A stretch of DNA of 64,000 nt from Vulgatibacter incomptus (GCF_001263175.1 NZ_CP012332.1:1981501-2045500); one strand, 5' to 3'; shown: positions 52,326 to 60,989, counted from the stretch's first letter. The notes: a model not told the origin generated them from the letters alone. Program-made: numbers and translations.

Positions 52326-53169
52326 TACCGGGCCTCGTAGGAGAAGGAGGGGGGATCCAGAACGAGAGGCCGACGTTCAGCGTCAGCACCTTCTGGATCT
52401 CGGAGATCTGCCGGTCCTGGGGCCTGTCGGCGTAGAGGAGCTGCTTCACCCAGAACTGGAAGGCCATCCAGTCGGCCACCGCGAAGCGCTGTCCGACGCC
52501 GATGTCGACCGCCGGGTGCGCGCCGTCGCCCACCGGGTCGCCGGAGGTCTGGGACCACGCTGCGCCCACGCCCGTCATGAGGAAGAGGTCGTACTGGACG
52601 ATGGTGTTGAACCAGGAGAGCTTGCCGTAGATCGGCGTCCACACGAAGTCGAGGCCCGCGTTCCAGTCGAGCTTGGAGGAGAGAAGGAGCGACTTCAGCT
52701 CCCGCTTCGCGATCCGCACGCTGTCGGTCTGCGAGATGCCGAACTTCTCATAGTGGAGCGAGAGCGCGAGCGAGTCCGCCAGGTGGTAGCTCGCCGAGAT
52801 GCCGCCGCCGATCTTCGTATAGAACGCGTCGTTCAGCGACATCGCGAAGGTCGGCGCCACTTCGAGCCGCCCCTTCTTCAGGAAGTGCTTCCGCTGCACC
52901 GCCTTGACGCGATCGTCGACGACCGTCTCCGGCGCCGACTCGCGGATCCGGCCCCCCATCCGTTCGGCCAGCTCCTCCGCCGACACGGGCGGCGGCTGGC
53001 GGGGCGAGGCCGCCTCGTCGGCGCCATCGTCCGAGAGGTCGAGGCCGAGCTCCTGGGCGAGGGCCGGCGGGGCCATCACCAGGGCCAGGGCGAGCCCGAT
53101 CGAGCGGATGGCCGCCGTTCGGAAGCCGACTCCCCTTCCGCGGGGCGCAATCCGGGATTCCGTCTTCAT
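52325..53169 (-). CDS. gltA: Outer-membrane beta-barrel gliding protein GltA, frame-disrupted near the 3' end
   Basis: About 280 residues intended. A signal peptide ends near APPALA, then comes an ELGLDLSDD motif and the family block VQRKHFLKKGRLEVAPTFAM, SLNDAFYTKIGGGISASYHL. Later strands include VDIGVGQRFAVADWMAFQFW and LTLNVGLSFW. The minus-strand C tract at 52349-52354 has six Cs. With seven, the protein would end IPPSFSYEAR-stop at TAATG, coupled to gltB. As given, the frame misses this stop and runs on to the end of gltC (49690). This is a sequencing error or a true frameshift; only about the last eight residues differ. Confidence 0.8.
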
Positions 53170-53314
53170 CACTCCCCGCTCTCGCCGCCGCTGCGACACT
53201 CGTGCTGACTCTTCACCAGAGGGGTCCTCCGGCGGGCGGCTGGGGCGCCGGGGGGGCCTTGCCCCGCGGAAGCTCTGCCGTTCCTCGCCATAGTCCAAAA
53301 TCTTCAATGGCCGG

Positions 53315-53343
53315 ATGCTACAGCGTGGATCGCGGATGGGCAA
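53315..53343 (-). promoter_or_regulatory. Candidate promoter of the glt operon
   Basis: On the minus strand TTGCCC (53338-53343) and TAGCAT (53315-53320) are 17 bases apart, each matching consensus at 4 of 6. The implied leader to gltA is about 140 bases. The spacer to the divergent CglC-like gene is about 335 bases. No sigma-54 boxes were seen there. Confidence 0.4.
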
Positions 53344-53403
53344 GGTTCCTGACCGCTTCTCCACATCGGGTGCGAGCATGTCGCAGATTGCCTCACCGCG
53401 GAA

Positions 53404-53456
53404 TGAAGTCATCGCCCCAGTGCGGGAGCGATTCGCCTCTGGCTCGCGAAACGCGA
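53404..53456 (+). repeat. Degenerate remnant of the structured intergenic repeat
   Basis: TGAAGTCATCGCCCC, then GCGGGAGCGATTCGCCTC, match hairpin A of copy 3 with losses, and GGCTCGCGAAACGCGAA resembles a decayed hairpin B. The CTCCTTTCCG tail is missing. It lies between the glt promoter and the CglC-like gene. Confidence 0.4.
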
Positions 53457-53505
53457 ATCTTTCGGAATCTTGAGCTTGCCCCTGGAGCTGTGCTACCGCT
53501 TGGCC

Positions 53506-54015
53506 ATGCACCCTCGACTCTCGACCTCGATCCGCTGCGCTCTCGGTGGGCTCGCCGTGCTCCTCCTCTCCGCGGGCTCCTGCGTGGACACCGACATCGG
53601 CGCCCCCTGCCAGCTCCAGAAGGACCGCTTCGACGAGTCGCTCCCCGGTTGCCGCGGCGTGAGCCCCGACGACATCGCCCAGCACCCGGAGTGCTTCCAC
53701 CCGACCGCCGGTGAGCTGAACCAGGGTAAGGCGAAGGACTACATCTCCTTCGGCGCCGCCGAGTGCGACAACCTCACCTGTGTGCGTTCGAGGGGGGAGC
53801 CCGACCTCGCCAGCGAGACGGAGCCGAGCGGCTACTGCTCCGGCGAGTGCATCAACGACCAGGACTGCGCCTCGGAGAACGGCAAGTTCAGCTGCCGCGC
53901 CCTCGTCTTCGACGACGAGTTCCTGCACTACCTCGCCGACACGCTCTCGCCCGAGGAGTACAACCGGTACCTCGGCCGTCTCGAGAACTCGAAGTTCTGC
54001 ACCCGGGCGCAGTAG
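53506..54015 (+). CDS. Cysteine-rich lipoprotein, CglC/GltK-like
   Basis: About 169 residues from ATG 53506 (TTG 53500 or 53470 are possible). A signal peptide leads to LLSAGSC as lipobox. The mature part has about ten further cysteines (for example GAPCQLQKDR, LPGCRGVSP, GYCSGECINDQDCASENGKF) and is acidic. I assign a CglC-like outer-membrane lipoprotein of the gliding machinery because of its Cys pattern and its divergent position beside gltA. The name is a recollection of the family and should be verified. The start codon is uncertain. Confidence 0.65.
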   Translation: MHPRLSTSIRCALGGLAVLLLSAGSCVDTDIGAPCQLQKDRFDESLPGCRGVSPDDIAQHPECFHPTAGELNQGKAKDYISFGAAECDNLTCVRSRGEPDLASETEPSGYCSGECINDQDCASENGKFSCRALVFDDEFLHYLADTLSPEEYNRYLGRLENSKFCTRAQ

Positions 54016-54045
54016 CTCCCCCGGCTACACGATTTCGCCTCGACG

Positions 54046-54083
54046 GAGGGCGCTGCCACCAGGCGGCGCCCTCTTCGTGTTTT
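54046..54083 (+). terminator. Intrinsic terminator after the CglC-like gene
   Basis: GAGGGCGCTGCC and GGCGGCGCCCTC form a 12-bp stem (one G-T pair) around ACCA, followed by TTCGTGTTTTC. It lies 31 bases past the stop, between convergent genes. Confidence 0.75.
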
Positions 54084-54151
54084 CGAGGCGCATCCCCGCG
54101 CGGCAGAGTCGCCGGATGCCCGGCCCGGCGTTGCGCCAGTGGAAGCGGCGA

Positions 54152-54631
54152 TCAGCGCCGGCCGGTGCCCCGGCTCAGGAGCTTCTCGGAGAGCGAGGCG
54201 CCGAGGTTCTCCACCAGCAGGCGCTCCATGGACTCTTCGGTGCTCCGGCGCTCCTCGTCGGAGGTGTAGACGAAGCGGATCCCCATGCCGGGGTCGGCCT
54301 CGCCCGAGCGCGCCCAGACCACCTCGCCGACGAGCTCGAAGGGGCTTGGCCGCGTCGGCACCGAGAGCGTGAAGCGGAAGAGCGTCCCGACCGCCAGCGG
54401 CTTCTCGGTGCGGATGAAGGTTCCGCCTCGCGAGATGTTCCGGGTGTAGTCGGAGAGGAAGGTATTGAGCCGCCGGTAGTTCACCTTCAGCTCGATCGGG
54501 ATGCGGGCGTGGATGCGTCCGCCGTCGACGCGGCTCTCCGGCGTATGCTCGGCGAAGGCGCCGGCCGTCGCTTCGTCGGGCACGGGTGCCCGGTCGTCCG
54601 CCAGGGGGTCCGCTCGCCGATCGTCCGCCAT
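54152..54631 (-). CDS. PilZ-domain protein of the myxobacterial type
   Basis: 159 residues from ATG 54631 (GAGG upstream). A polar N-terminus (1-45) precedes a PilZ domain with RIHAR (RxxxR), DYTRNISRGGTFI (NxSxxG) and GEVVWARS, GMGIRF. These are the c-di-GMP-binding residues, so ligand binding is likely. The sequence style matches the Myxococcus paralogous PilZ family. A C-terminal helix (EESMERLLVENLGASLSEKL) follows. It converges on the CglC-like gene and diverges from the gluzincin gene. Its target is unknown. Confidence 0.9.
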   Translation of the reverse strand: MADDRRADPLADDRAPVPDEATAGAFAEHTPESRVDGGRIHARIPIELKVNYRRLNTFLSDYTRNISRGGTFIRTEKPLAVGTLFRFTLSVPTRPSPFELVGEVVWARSGEADPGMGIRFVYTSDEERRSTEESMERLLVENLGASLSEKLLSRGTGRR

Positions 54632-54710
54632 GGTCGCGTGGGATCCTCGATCAGGTGAAGGCCGAGCATACACGACGCGGCAGGCCGCCGCGAAAAAGGG
54701 AGACGGGCGA

Positions 54711-57062
54711 ATGGAGATGGGACCGGTAGCGGCCCGAGCGGTGGCTCTCTGCAGGCGCCCGAGGGTGCGCCTCGCGCTCGCGGCGTCGCTCGCCACGGGC
54801 GCGCTCTCGACGGCTCTGCCCCTCGCCCGGGTGCCCGGCTTCGAGTCGGCCCTGGCGGCGAACGTGGTGGTGGCGATCCTGGGCGGGATCCTCGGCGTGG
54901 CCTCGGCTCGGCAGGAACGGCAGCTGAGCACCGCGGGCCAGCGCGTACGCTTCGAGCCGAGTCCCTCCTCTCTCACCGCCGCCCTCCGCAGCACGTTCGC
55001 GGCCTTCCTGCCGGTCGCCGGGATCGTCGCCGCCTTCGCCTGCGCGGCGTCGATCGCGGGCCTCTTCGGACCCCACTGCTCGATCACCGCCGGCCTCGGC
55101 TGGTACCCGGTCCTGCCCCTGCCGTCCGCGCTGCTCTCCTGCGCCGTCGGCGTGCTCTGCGGCGCGCTCTTCAGCCGCCGATTCGCCCCGGGCCTCGCAT
55201 TCGCCGGGATCCTCCTTCTCTCTCTCGTCGCGTCCGCCCTGCCCCTCGCGGTGGGTCCACAGGCCTTCCTCTACAACGCGCTGGCGGGCTACCTCCCCGG
55301 CCCCCTCTACGATGAGGTCGTGCGGATCGGCCCCGCGCTCCTCTGGTACCGGCTCCACACCCTCGTCCTCGCCGCCGCGGCGATCGGGGCCGGCGGCCTT
55401 GCCTGGGGCGGGAAGCCCGCGTTCCGTCCCGCGTCCATGGGCCTCCTGGCCGCGTCGCTCGCCCTCGCCTTCTGGGGCTTCTCGGCCCGGCACGAGCACG
55501 GATGGGAGCAGAGCGCGGCGAGCGTCGAGAACGCCCTCGGCGCCCGGCGCGAAGGCGCGCGCTGCACCGTCATCCTCCCTCGCGAGCTCGACCGCGCCGA
55601 CGCGGCACGGTTCGTCGACGAGTGCGATCATCGGGTCGACGAGCTCGAAGCCTTCTTCGGCGTCCACGCCAGCAGGCCCACCGTCTTCCTCTACCGGAGC
55701 AAGGAGGAGAAGCGGCGCCTCACGGGCGCGGCGGGGACCCAGTTCGCCAAGCCCTGGCTCGGACAGATCCACGTGGAGAATCGGGGGTTCCCGCACCCGA
55801 TACTGAAGCACGAGCTGGCACACCTGGTGGCAGGGCCGCTGGGCCGCGCGCCCTTCGACGTCGCCGCGTCGGCGTTCGGCCTCCTCCCGATCCAGGGCCT
55901 CGTCGAGGGAGCCGCGGTCGCCGCCGACTGGCCGCCTGGCGAGCTCTCCGTCCACGAGGAGGCGAAGGCGATGCGCGAGCTCGGCCTCGCGCCGCGCCTC
56001 GACCGGATCCTCTCCGCGACCGGCTTCTGGTCCGAGTCCGCGCCGCGCGCCTACACCTACGCCGGCTCCTTCGTTCGATGGCTCGTGGAGACGAGGGGCC
56101 CCGAGCGCTTCGGGAGGCTCTACCGCGACGGCGACTTCGAGGCGGCCTACGGCGCGCCGCTCGCGGCGTTGGTACACGAGTGGGAACGGCACCTCGACGA
56201 GCTGGAGCTCGCCGACGGCGCGCGGGCGCTGGCGGAGCTTCGCTTCCGGCGCCCCGCGATCTTCCGCCGGCCTTGTGCGCGCGAGGTCGCCGAGCTGTCG
56301 GCTGACGCCGGCGCCGCGCTCGCGTCGGGCGACGGCCTTCGCTCCGCCGAGCTCTACGGCCGCTGCGCCGCCCTGGATCCCGGCGATCCCACCTTCCTCC
56401 GGGCCCAGGCGGCCGCCTTCGCCTCAGCAGGGTCGTCGGCGCCGATCGAGTCTCTTCTGGACGTAGCCGAACGGCATCCCGCTCGCACCGCCCTCCTCCG
56501 AGCGAACCTGCTGGCTCTGTTGGGGGATGCCCGGGCGAAGTCCGGCGAGCTCTCGGCGGCCGCGTCCGCCTACGCCGAGGCCGCGAAGATCGAGGTGGAC
56601 GCCGGCGCGCTTCGGACACTGACCGTGAAGCTCGAGGCCACCTCCGATCCCCGGATCGCCGCTGTCGTTCTTCCCTACCTCGACGTCGGCTCGGACACGA
56701 AGCTCCTGGCGATCCGCGAGCTCCTCACCGAGCGCCCCGACTTCCGCACCGGCTGGTACCTCGTGGGCCGGCGCCTCCAGCAGCGGGGAGAGGCCGCCGC
56801 CGCGCTGGATGCCCTCGATCGCGCTCTCGAGCCCGGCCTCCTTCCGGTCCTCTCGTTCGAGGCCGGGCGCCTTCGCGCCCTCGCCCTCATCGACCTGGGC
56901 CGCGCCGCAGAGGCCTGTCCCGCCCTCGAGCGGCTCGCGGAGGGCGGAACGGGCATCGAGCGCTCAACCGCCGCCGACCTTCACGGCCTATGCGTCCACC
57001 GGACAGATTCGAAGCCGGGCTTCGGCCACGCGGAGGCGGCCCCCGCCAGCGGCGAGCCCTGA
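54711..57062 (+). CDS. Membrane protein with a HELAH gluzincin-like domain and TPR tail
   Basis: 783 residues from ATG 54711 (GGGAG before it). Five or six hydrophobic segments (about 15-265) include a Yip1/DUF-like region. A peptidase-MA-like domain (about 290-510) follows with KHELAHLVAG (His367, Glu368, His371) and a downstream GLVEGAAVAAD whose Glu may be the third zinc ligand. The last roughly 230 residues are helical TPR-like repeats. The zinc motif predicts an active metallopeptidase facing the periplasm or surface. No named relative comes to mind. It diverges from the PilZ gene. Confidence 0.82.
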   Translation: MEMGPVAARAVALCRRPRVRLALAASLATGALSTALPLARVPGFESALAANVVVAILGGILGVASARQERQLSTAGQRVRFEPSPSSLTAALRSTFAAFLPVAGIVAAFACAASIAGLFGPHCSITAGLGWYPVLPLPSALLSCAVGVLCGALFSRRFAPGLAFAGILLLSLVASALPLAVGPQAFLYNALAGYLPGPLYDEVVRIGPALLWYRLHTLVLAAAAIGAGGLAWGGKPAFRPASMGLLAASLALAFWGFSARHEHGWEQSAASVENALGARREGARCTVILPRELDRADAARFVDECDHRVDELEAFFGVHASRPTVFLYRSKEEKRRLTGAAGTQFAKPWLGQIHVENRGFPHPILKHELAHLVAGPLGRAPFDVAASAFGLLPIQGLVEGAAVAADWPPGELSVHEEAKAMRELGLAPRLDRILSATGFWSESAPRAYTYAGSFVRWLVETRGPERFGRLYRDGDFEAAYGAPLAALVHEWERHLDELELADGARALAELRFRRPAIFRRPCAREVAELSADAGAALASGDGLRSAELYGRCAALDPGDPTFLRAQAAAFASAGSSAPIESLLDVAERHPARTALLRANLLALLGDARAKSGELSAAASAYAEAAKIEVDAGALRTLTVKLEATSDPRIAAVVLPYLDVGSDTKLLAIRELLTERPDFRTGWYLVGRRLQQRGEAAAALDALDRALEPGLLPVLSFEAGRLRALALIDLGRAAEACPALERLAEGGTGIERSTAADLHGLCVHRTDSKPGFGHAEAAPASGEP

Positions 57063-57123
57063 TTCATCCGGGAAAACCTTGAACGCGCTGCCGGCGGACT
57101 ACGTGACGAGCGCACAAACGAAC

Positions 57124-57156
57124 ACGCCGGCCCGCGCTTGGAAGCGCGGCCGGCGT
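57124..57156 (-). terminator. Terminator hairpin between convergent genes
   Basis: A near-perfect 15-bp stem (ACGCCGGCCCGCGCTT with AAGCGCGGCCGGCGT, one bulged C) has a two-base loop. On the minus strand it is followed by GTTCGTTTGT, which fits termination of the TPR gene. Confidence 0.65.
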
Positions 57157-57183
57157 GCGGGTGAAGCTCAGTCTCTTCCGAAA

Positions 57184-58701
57184 CTACCGGACGAGCTGCG
57201 TGGCCTCGGACTCCCAGACATCGGCGTACTTCTTCTGGCCGTTCTTCAGGAGGAGCTGCTTGACCTCCTGGATCGCGCCGGTGAGCTGCTCACGCGGGGC
57301 CTTCGAGTTGCGCCACTGGGTCAGCGCGGTCGCGTACTGCTGCATGCCTTCCTCCCACTCCTTCTTCTCGAAGCGGATGTTGGCGAGCTGCACGTAGACG
57401 GGCGGGTTGAACTCCCTGGCGCGGACGGCGATCTCGAGGACCTTCTGCGCCTCGTCGAGCTTCTTCTGGGCGACGAGCGCGCTGCCCTTCGCCAGGTAGG
57501 CGTCGGCGTTGGTCTCGTTCGCCTTGATGGCCTCGTCGAACTTCGCGATGGCCTTGTCGAGCTGACCGGCGGCAGCGAAGACCGCCCCGTACTTCAGGAA
57601 GTAGCGGTCGTCCTTCTTGAGCGGGAACTTCTCGAGGTAGGAGGTCGCCTTCGCGGCGTCGCCCGAGGCGATCAGGGCCTCGGCGGCGTCGAAGTAGAAC
57701 GCGGCGACGTAGCGATCCGCCTCGATTGCCTTGTCGAAGGAGGCTGCTGCAGCGCCCGGGTTCTTGCGGGCCTCGGCGCGGGCCTTCGCTGCGAACGCCC
57801 ACGCGAACGAGGGATCCACCTCGGCGGCCTTGGTGGCAGAGGCGATGGCCTGGTCGACCTTCTGCTCGAAGAGGCGGAGCTCGGCCTGGGCCGTCAGCGC
57901 GCGAGCCTTGAGGGCCGGCGTGAGGTCCGTGGCAGCGACCGCCCTCTCGATGGCCTCGGTGGCCTCCTTGATCTGCTCGCCGCGCATCAGGCGGGCGCGG
58001 GCGGAGCCGAGCTGGCTGCCGAAGTGCTCGGAGTTCGCGGTCAGGCCCTTCTGGAAGTACGCGAGGGCGTTCAGCGCGTCGCCCTCCTCCAGGTAGCTCT
58101 CACCGATGAGCTGGGCGAAGCGGGGGTTGCGCCAGTCGGCGTCGAACGCAGCCTTGAAGGCGCGCCGGGCGTCGTCGAGCTTGCCCTGGGCCCGCTGGGC
58201 CTGGCCGAGGGCCGCGTAGATCCGCGCGCCGCCGCCGCCCTTCTCGAGGACGTCCTTGGTGAGGAAGGTCTCGGCCTGGGAGGCCTTGCCGTCGAAGGTC
58301 TGGACCAGCGCCTCGGCCGAGTACTGCTCGGCGATGCCGGGGTTGGCCTTCATGGCCGCGGCGGTCTTGGCCTTCGCGTCGGCCTGCTTCGCGGCGACGT
58401 GGTTCTCGCCCCAGAGGATGGCGTCGGTCTCGGCGAGCGCGGCCAGCGAGTAGCCGTGGGAAGAGTCGTACTTCTCGATGACCTCCTTCAGCTTGGCCTC
58501 CGCCGCGGCGTAGTCGGCGGGGTTGTCCTTGAGGAGGAGGAGCTTCGCCTCCGCTGCGACCTTGTTCGCCGCCTTCGAGTTCTCGGTGCGGTGGAGGTAC
58601 CAGTAGAACCCGCCACCGAGGATGACGGCGACCAGGACGACGTCCCGAACCATCCGACCGGCACCCTGCTTGCTCTTGCTGCCCGAATCCTTGTCGCTCA
58701 T
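57184..58701 (-). CDS. Membrane-anchored TPR repeat protein
   Basis: 505 residues from ATG 58701 (GGAGG before it). A short basic cytoplasmic tip precedes one membrane helix (about 19-36, VRDVVLVAVILGGGFYWYL). About ten TPR units follow (YAALGQAQRAQGKLDDARRA and KYGAVFAAAGQLDKAIAKFD are examples), predicted periplasmic. No catalytic motif is visible. Such proteins scaffold complexes. A partner is not evident from the context, though an NtrC regulator and a gsp operon lie beyond the next small gene. Confidence 0.85.
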   Translation of the reverse strand: MSDKDSGSKSKQGAGRMVRDVVLVAVILGGGFYWYLHRTENSKAANKVAAEAKLLLLKDNPADYAAAEAKLKEVIEKYDSSHGYSLAALAETDAILWGENHVAAKQADAKAKTAAAMKANPGIAEQYSAEALVQTFDGKASQAETFLTKDVLEKGGGGARIYAALGQAQRAQGKLDDARRAFKAAFDADWRNPRFAQLIGESYLEEGDALNALAYFQKGLTANSEHFGSQLGSARARLMRGEQIKEATEAIERAVAATDLTPALKARALTAQAELRLFEQKVDQAIASATKAAEVDPSFAWAFAAKARAEARKNPGAAAASFDKAIEADRYVAAFYFDAAEALIASGDAAKATSYLEKFPLKKDDRYFLKYGAVFAAAGQLDKAIAKFDEAIKANETNADAYLAKGSALVAQKKLDEAQKVLEIAVRAREFNPPVYVQLANIRFEKKEWEEGMQQYATALTQWRNSKAPREQLTGAIQEVKQLLLKNGQKKYADVWESEATQLVR

Positions 58702-58764
58702 GCATCCTCCGGCGCTCTTACGTCGCCAGAAAATCGTGGCCCAAAAGTCGATTGGAAGCACGCT

Positions 58765-58794
58765 TGCATAGCAAGGCATTCGAACGAGTGTCAA
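58765..58794 (-). promoter_or_regulatory. Candidate promoter of the TPR gene
   Basis: On the minus strand a perfect TTGACA (58789-58794) is followed after 18 bases by TATGCA (58765-58770). The predicted leader is about 55 bases. Confidence 0.45.
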
Positions 58795-58838
58795 GGAAGC
58801 ACCTCCGGGATCCGACCGTGCGAGACCGGGGGAATACG

Positions 58839-58868
58839 TTGACAGACTGCGGGTTTGTGTGCGGTAAC
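58839..58868 (+). promoter_or_regulatory. Candidate promoter of the small lipoprotein and NtrC genes
   Basis: A perfect TTGACA (58839-58844) is followed after 18 bases by GGTAAC (58863-58868), a weak -10. It diverges from the TPR promoter about 45 bases away. Confidence 0.4.
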
Positions 58869-58899
58869 CGTCGGCTCCCCTGCGAAAGGTCTTCGAGAC

Positions 58900-59379
58900 G
58901 TGAAGCGCTTGCTCCTCCTCCCACTCGCCGCGGTCCTCGCTCTTTCGGCCTGCACCACCCGCTACATCGGGCAGACCCGGATCGAAGACAACGAGGTGAA
59001 CCGGGAAGTGCTCCGGGTGGTTGAGCAGTATCGGCGCGCAATCGAAGATCGGGACGCCCAGCGGGTCCTCGAGCTCACCGCCGACGACTTCTTCGAGGAT
59101 CCGGGCACGCCGAACGATCCCTCCGACGACTACGACAAGGGGGGCCTTCGCCATCGCCTCGAGCAGACCTTCTCGAAGATGCAGGATCAGCGGCTCCGGA
59201 TCGAGGCCCGCAAGGTGGAGCTGAGCAAGGACGGGAAACAGGCATTCGTGGAGTACCGCTTCGAGTTCCGCTACCGCCTCAACCTCGCCAACTCGACCGA
59301 ATGGCGCGACGCGAGCGACCTGAACCGGGTCACGCTCAAGCGCGTCGACGGCGCCTGGAAGTTCGTCGCGGGGCTTTGA
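58900..59379 (+). CDS. Small lipoprotein with an NTF2/SnoaL-like fold
   Basis: 159 residues from GTG 58900. The signal peptide ends in LALSAC. The mature protein (VNREVLRVVEQYRRAIEDRD, VLELTADDFFEDPG, AFVEYRFEFRY, TLKRVDGAWKFVAG) has the helix-then-sheet pattern of NTF2-like domains. No catalytic residues stand out. It is followed 21 bases later by the NtrC-type regulator, with which it is probably cotranscribed, so it may be linked to the signal that the regulator serves. Confidence 0.8.
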   Translation: MKRLLLLPLAAVLALSACTTRYIGQTRIEDNEVNREVLRVVEQYRRAIEDRDAQRVLELTADDFFEDPGTPNDPSDDYDKGGLRHRLEQTFSKMQDQRLRIEARKVELSKDGKQAFVEYRFEFRYRLNLANSTEWRDASDLNRVTLKRVDGAWKFVAGL

Positions 59380-59400
59380 CCTCCGCCTGGGGACCTCCAC

Positions 59401-60810
59401 TTGGGAACGACCGAACAGGCAGCGGCCCTGCCGCCGACCGACGTCCCGGTCGTCCTCGTCGTCGACGACGATCGGGCCAACCTCGACTCGGTTTCCCGGA
59501 TCTTCGAGAAGGAGGGGCTCTCGCCCCGCTCCGCGTACTCTGGCGAGGAGGCCCTCGCCGTCCTGCAGCGTGAGCGGATCGACGTCCTGATCACCGACTT
59601 GATGATGCCGGGGATCTCCGGCGCGGATCTCCTCCGCGCCTGCCGGAGCGTCTCGCCAGAGACCGAGGTGGTCCTGATGACCGCCCACGGCACGGTGGAG
59701 ACCGCCGTCGAGGCGATGAAGGACGGCGCCTACGACTTCCTCACCAAGCCGCTGAAGAAGCACAACCTGGTCAAGAGCGTCCGCAAGGCCCTCGAGAAGC
59801 AGGAGCTGGTCAAGGAGAACCGGCGGCTGCGGGCTCGGGTAGCGCAGCTCTCCAAGACCGGCGGCCTGGTCGGCAACTCGCCCGCCTTCCGGGCGATCAT
59901 GGACATCGCGAGGCAGGCGGCGCCCTCCTCCGCGACCATCCTCCTCCTCGGCGAGAGCGGCACCGGCAAGGAGCTCGTCGCCCGCGCCATCCATGACCTC
60001 TCGACCCGCGCCGACGCCCCCTTCGTCCCCCTGAACTGCGCCGCGATCCCGGAGTCGATCCTGGAGAGCGAGCTCTTCGGTTACGAAAAGGGCGCGTTCA
60101 CCGGGGCCGCCGGCCGCAAGGAGGGCCGCTTCGAGAGGGCCCATCGCGGCACCCTCTTCCTCGACGAGGTCGGGGAGATGAGCCCGTCGGTGCAGGTCAA
60201 GCTCCTGCGCGCGATCCAGGAGGGAGAGATCGAGCGCCTCGGCGGAACGCAGGCCGTGAAGGTCGACGTCCGCCTGGTCGCGGCGACGAACCGGGACCTC
60301 GCCCAGGACGTGAAGGAGGGGCGGTTCCGGGAGGATCTCTACTACCGGCTGAACGTGGTGAAGATCGGGCTGCCCCCGCTCCGCGAGCGCCACGGCGACG
60401 TACCGCTCCTGTCGGACCACTTCCTGCGCGCCTTCTGCGAGAAGAACGGGAAGACGATCCTCGGCTTCACCAAGGCCGCGATGGAGGCGATGGAGCGCTA
60501 CGGCTGGCCCGGGAACGTCCGCGAGCTCGAGAACGCGATCGAGCGGGCGGTCGTGCTCTCCCGCGGCGAGATCGTGGACCTCGTCGACCTGCCGGAGACG
60601 GTGCGGGGCGCGATGGACGGCGCCGCCGGCAGCCGCGCGATCGTGATCCCGATCGGCACCCCCATGGACGAGATCGAGCTGCGGGTGATCCACGAGACCC
60701 TGCGTGTCACGGGGGGCGACAAGACCCTCGCGGCCCAGCTCCTCGGCATCGCGACCCGGACGATCTACCGGAAGCTCGATCGCGAAAAGTCGGCCGCCGA
60801 GCTCGACTGA
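59401..60810 (+). CDS. NtrC-family sigma-54-dependent response regulator upstream of gsp
   Basis: 469 residues from TTG 59401. Receiver domain (Asp66 in VLITDLMMPGISG), AAA+ domain ([47 protein letters not shown]) and a Fis-type HTH (GGDKTLAAQLLGIATRTIYRKL). All sigma-54 contact residues are present. No kinase gene is adjacent. A strong -24/-12 promoter lies about 160 bases past its stop, before gspC, making this regulator the natural candidate activator of the secretion operon. Confidence 0.93.
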   Translation: MGTTEQAAALPPTDVPVVLVVDDDRANLDSVSRIFEKEGLSPRSAYSGEEALAVLQRERIDVLITDLMMPGISGADLLRACRSVSPETEVVLMTAHGTVETAVEAMKDGAYDFLTKPLKKHNLVKSVRKALEKQELVKENRRLRARVAQLSKTGGLVGNSPAFRAIMDIARQAAPSSATILLLGESGTGKELVARAIHDLSTRADAPFVPLNCAAIPESILESELFGYEKGAFTGAAGRKEGRFERAHRGTLFLDEVGEMSPSVQVKLLRAIQEGEIERLGGTQAVKVDVRLVAATNRDLAQDVKEGRFREDLYYRLNVVKIGLPPLRERHGDVPLLSDHFLRAFCEKNGKTILGFTKAAMEAMERYGWPGNVRELENAIERAVVLSRGEIVDLVDLPETVRGAMDGAAGSRAIVIPIGTPMDEIELRVIHETLRVTGGDKTLAAQLLGIATRTIYRKLDREKSAAELD

Positions 60811-60818
60811 TCCCACCC

Positions 60819-60876
60819 AAAAGTCCTCTTTTGTCAGCTGGTCGCAGTCGGCGCAGGCCGCCTTGCCAATTTGTCA
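60819..60876 (+). promoter_or_regulatory. Possible activator-binding region upstream of gspC
   Basis: AAAAG TCCT CTTTT is a short dyad (60819-60832), and TTTGTCA occurs twice (60830-60836 and 60870-60876), 40 bases apart, about four helical turns. The region is 100-150 bases upstream of the sigma-54 promoter, a normal enhancer distance. The function is a guess from spacing. Confidence 0.3.
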
Positions 60877-60972
60877 CGGCCCGCCCGATCGCCCGCTGGC
60901 CGAGCGCCGAATGGGAAGGCCACCTGAACCGTTTCCCTCGAAATTTCGCGGGTCGCCGCACCCGGGAGCGAG

Positions 60973-60989
60973 TGGCACGCTCGTTGCTA
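60973..60989 (+). promoter_or_regulatory. Sigma-54 (-24/-12) promoter of the gsp operon
   Basis: TGGCACGCTCGTTGCTA matches the consensus TGGCAC-N5-TTGCW at every defined position. The GspC ATG is 20 bases past the -12 element, so the leader is very short. Confidence 0.85.

Noticed and set aside
49690-53928. A 1,412-codon open frame on the minus strand as one giant protein
   Set aside because: It joins gltA, an out-of-frame reading of gltB and gltC. The middle is Arg/Pro/Gly-rich and not protein-like, and gltB itself has a convincing frame with its own signal peptide.
57184-60816. Minus-strand 1,210-codon frame extending the TPR protein upstream
   Set aside because: The extension is antisense to the NtrC gene and the small lipoprotein gene; a good ribosome site and a membrane anchor mark the real start at 58701.
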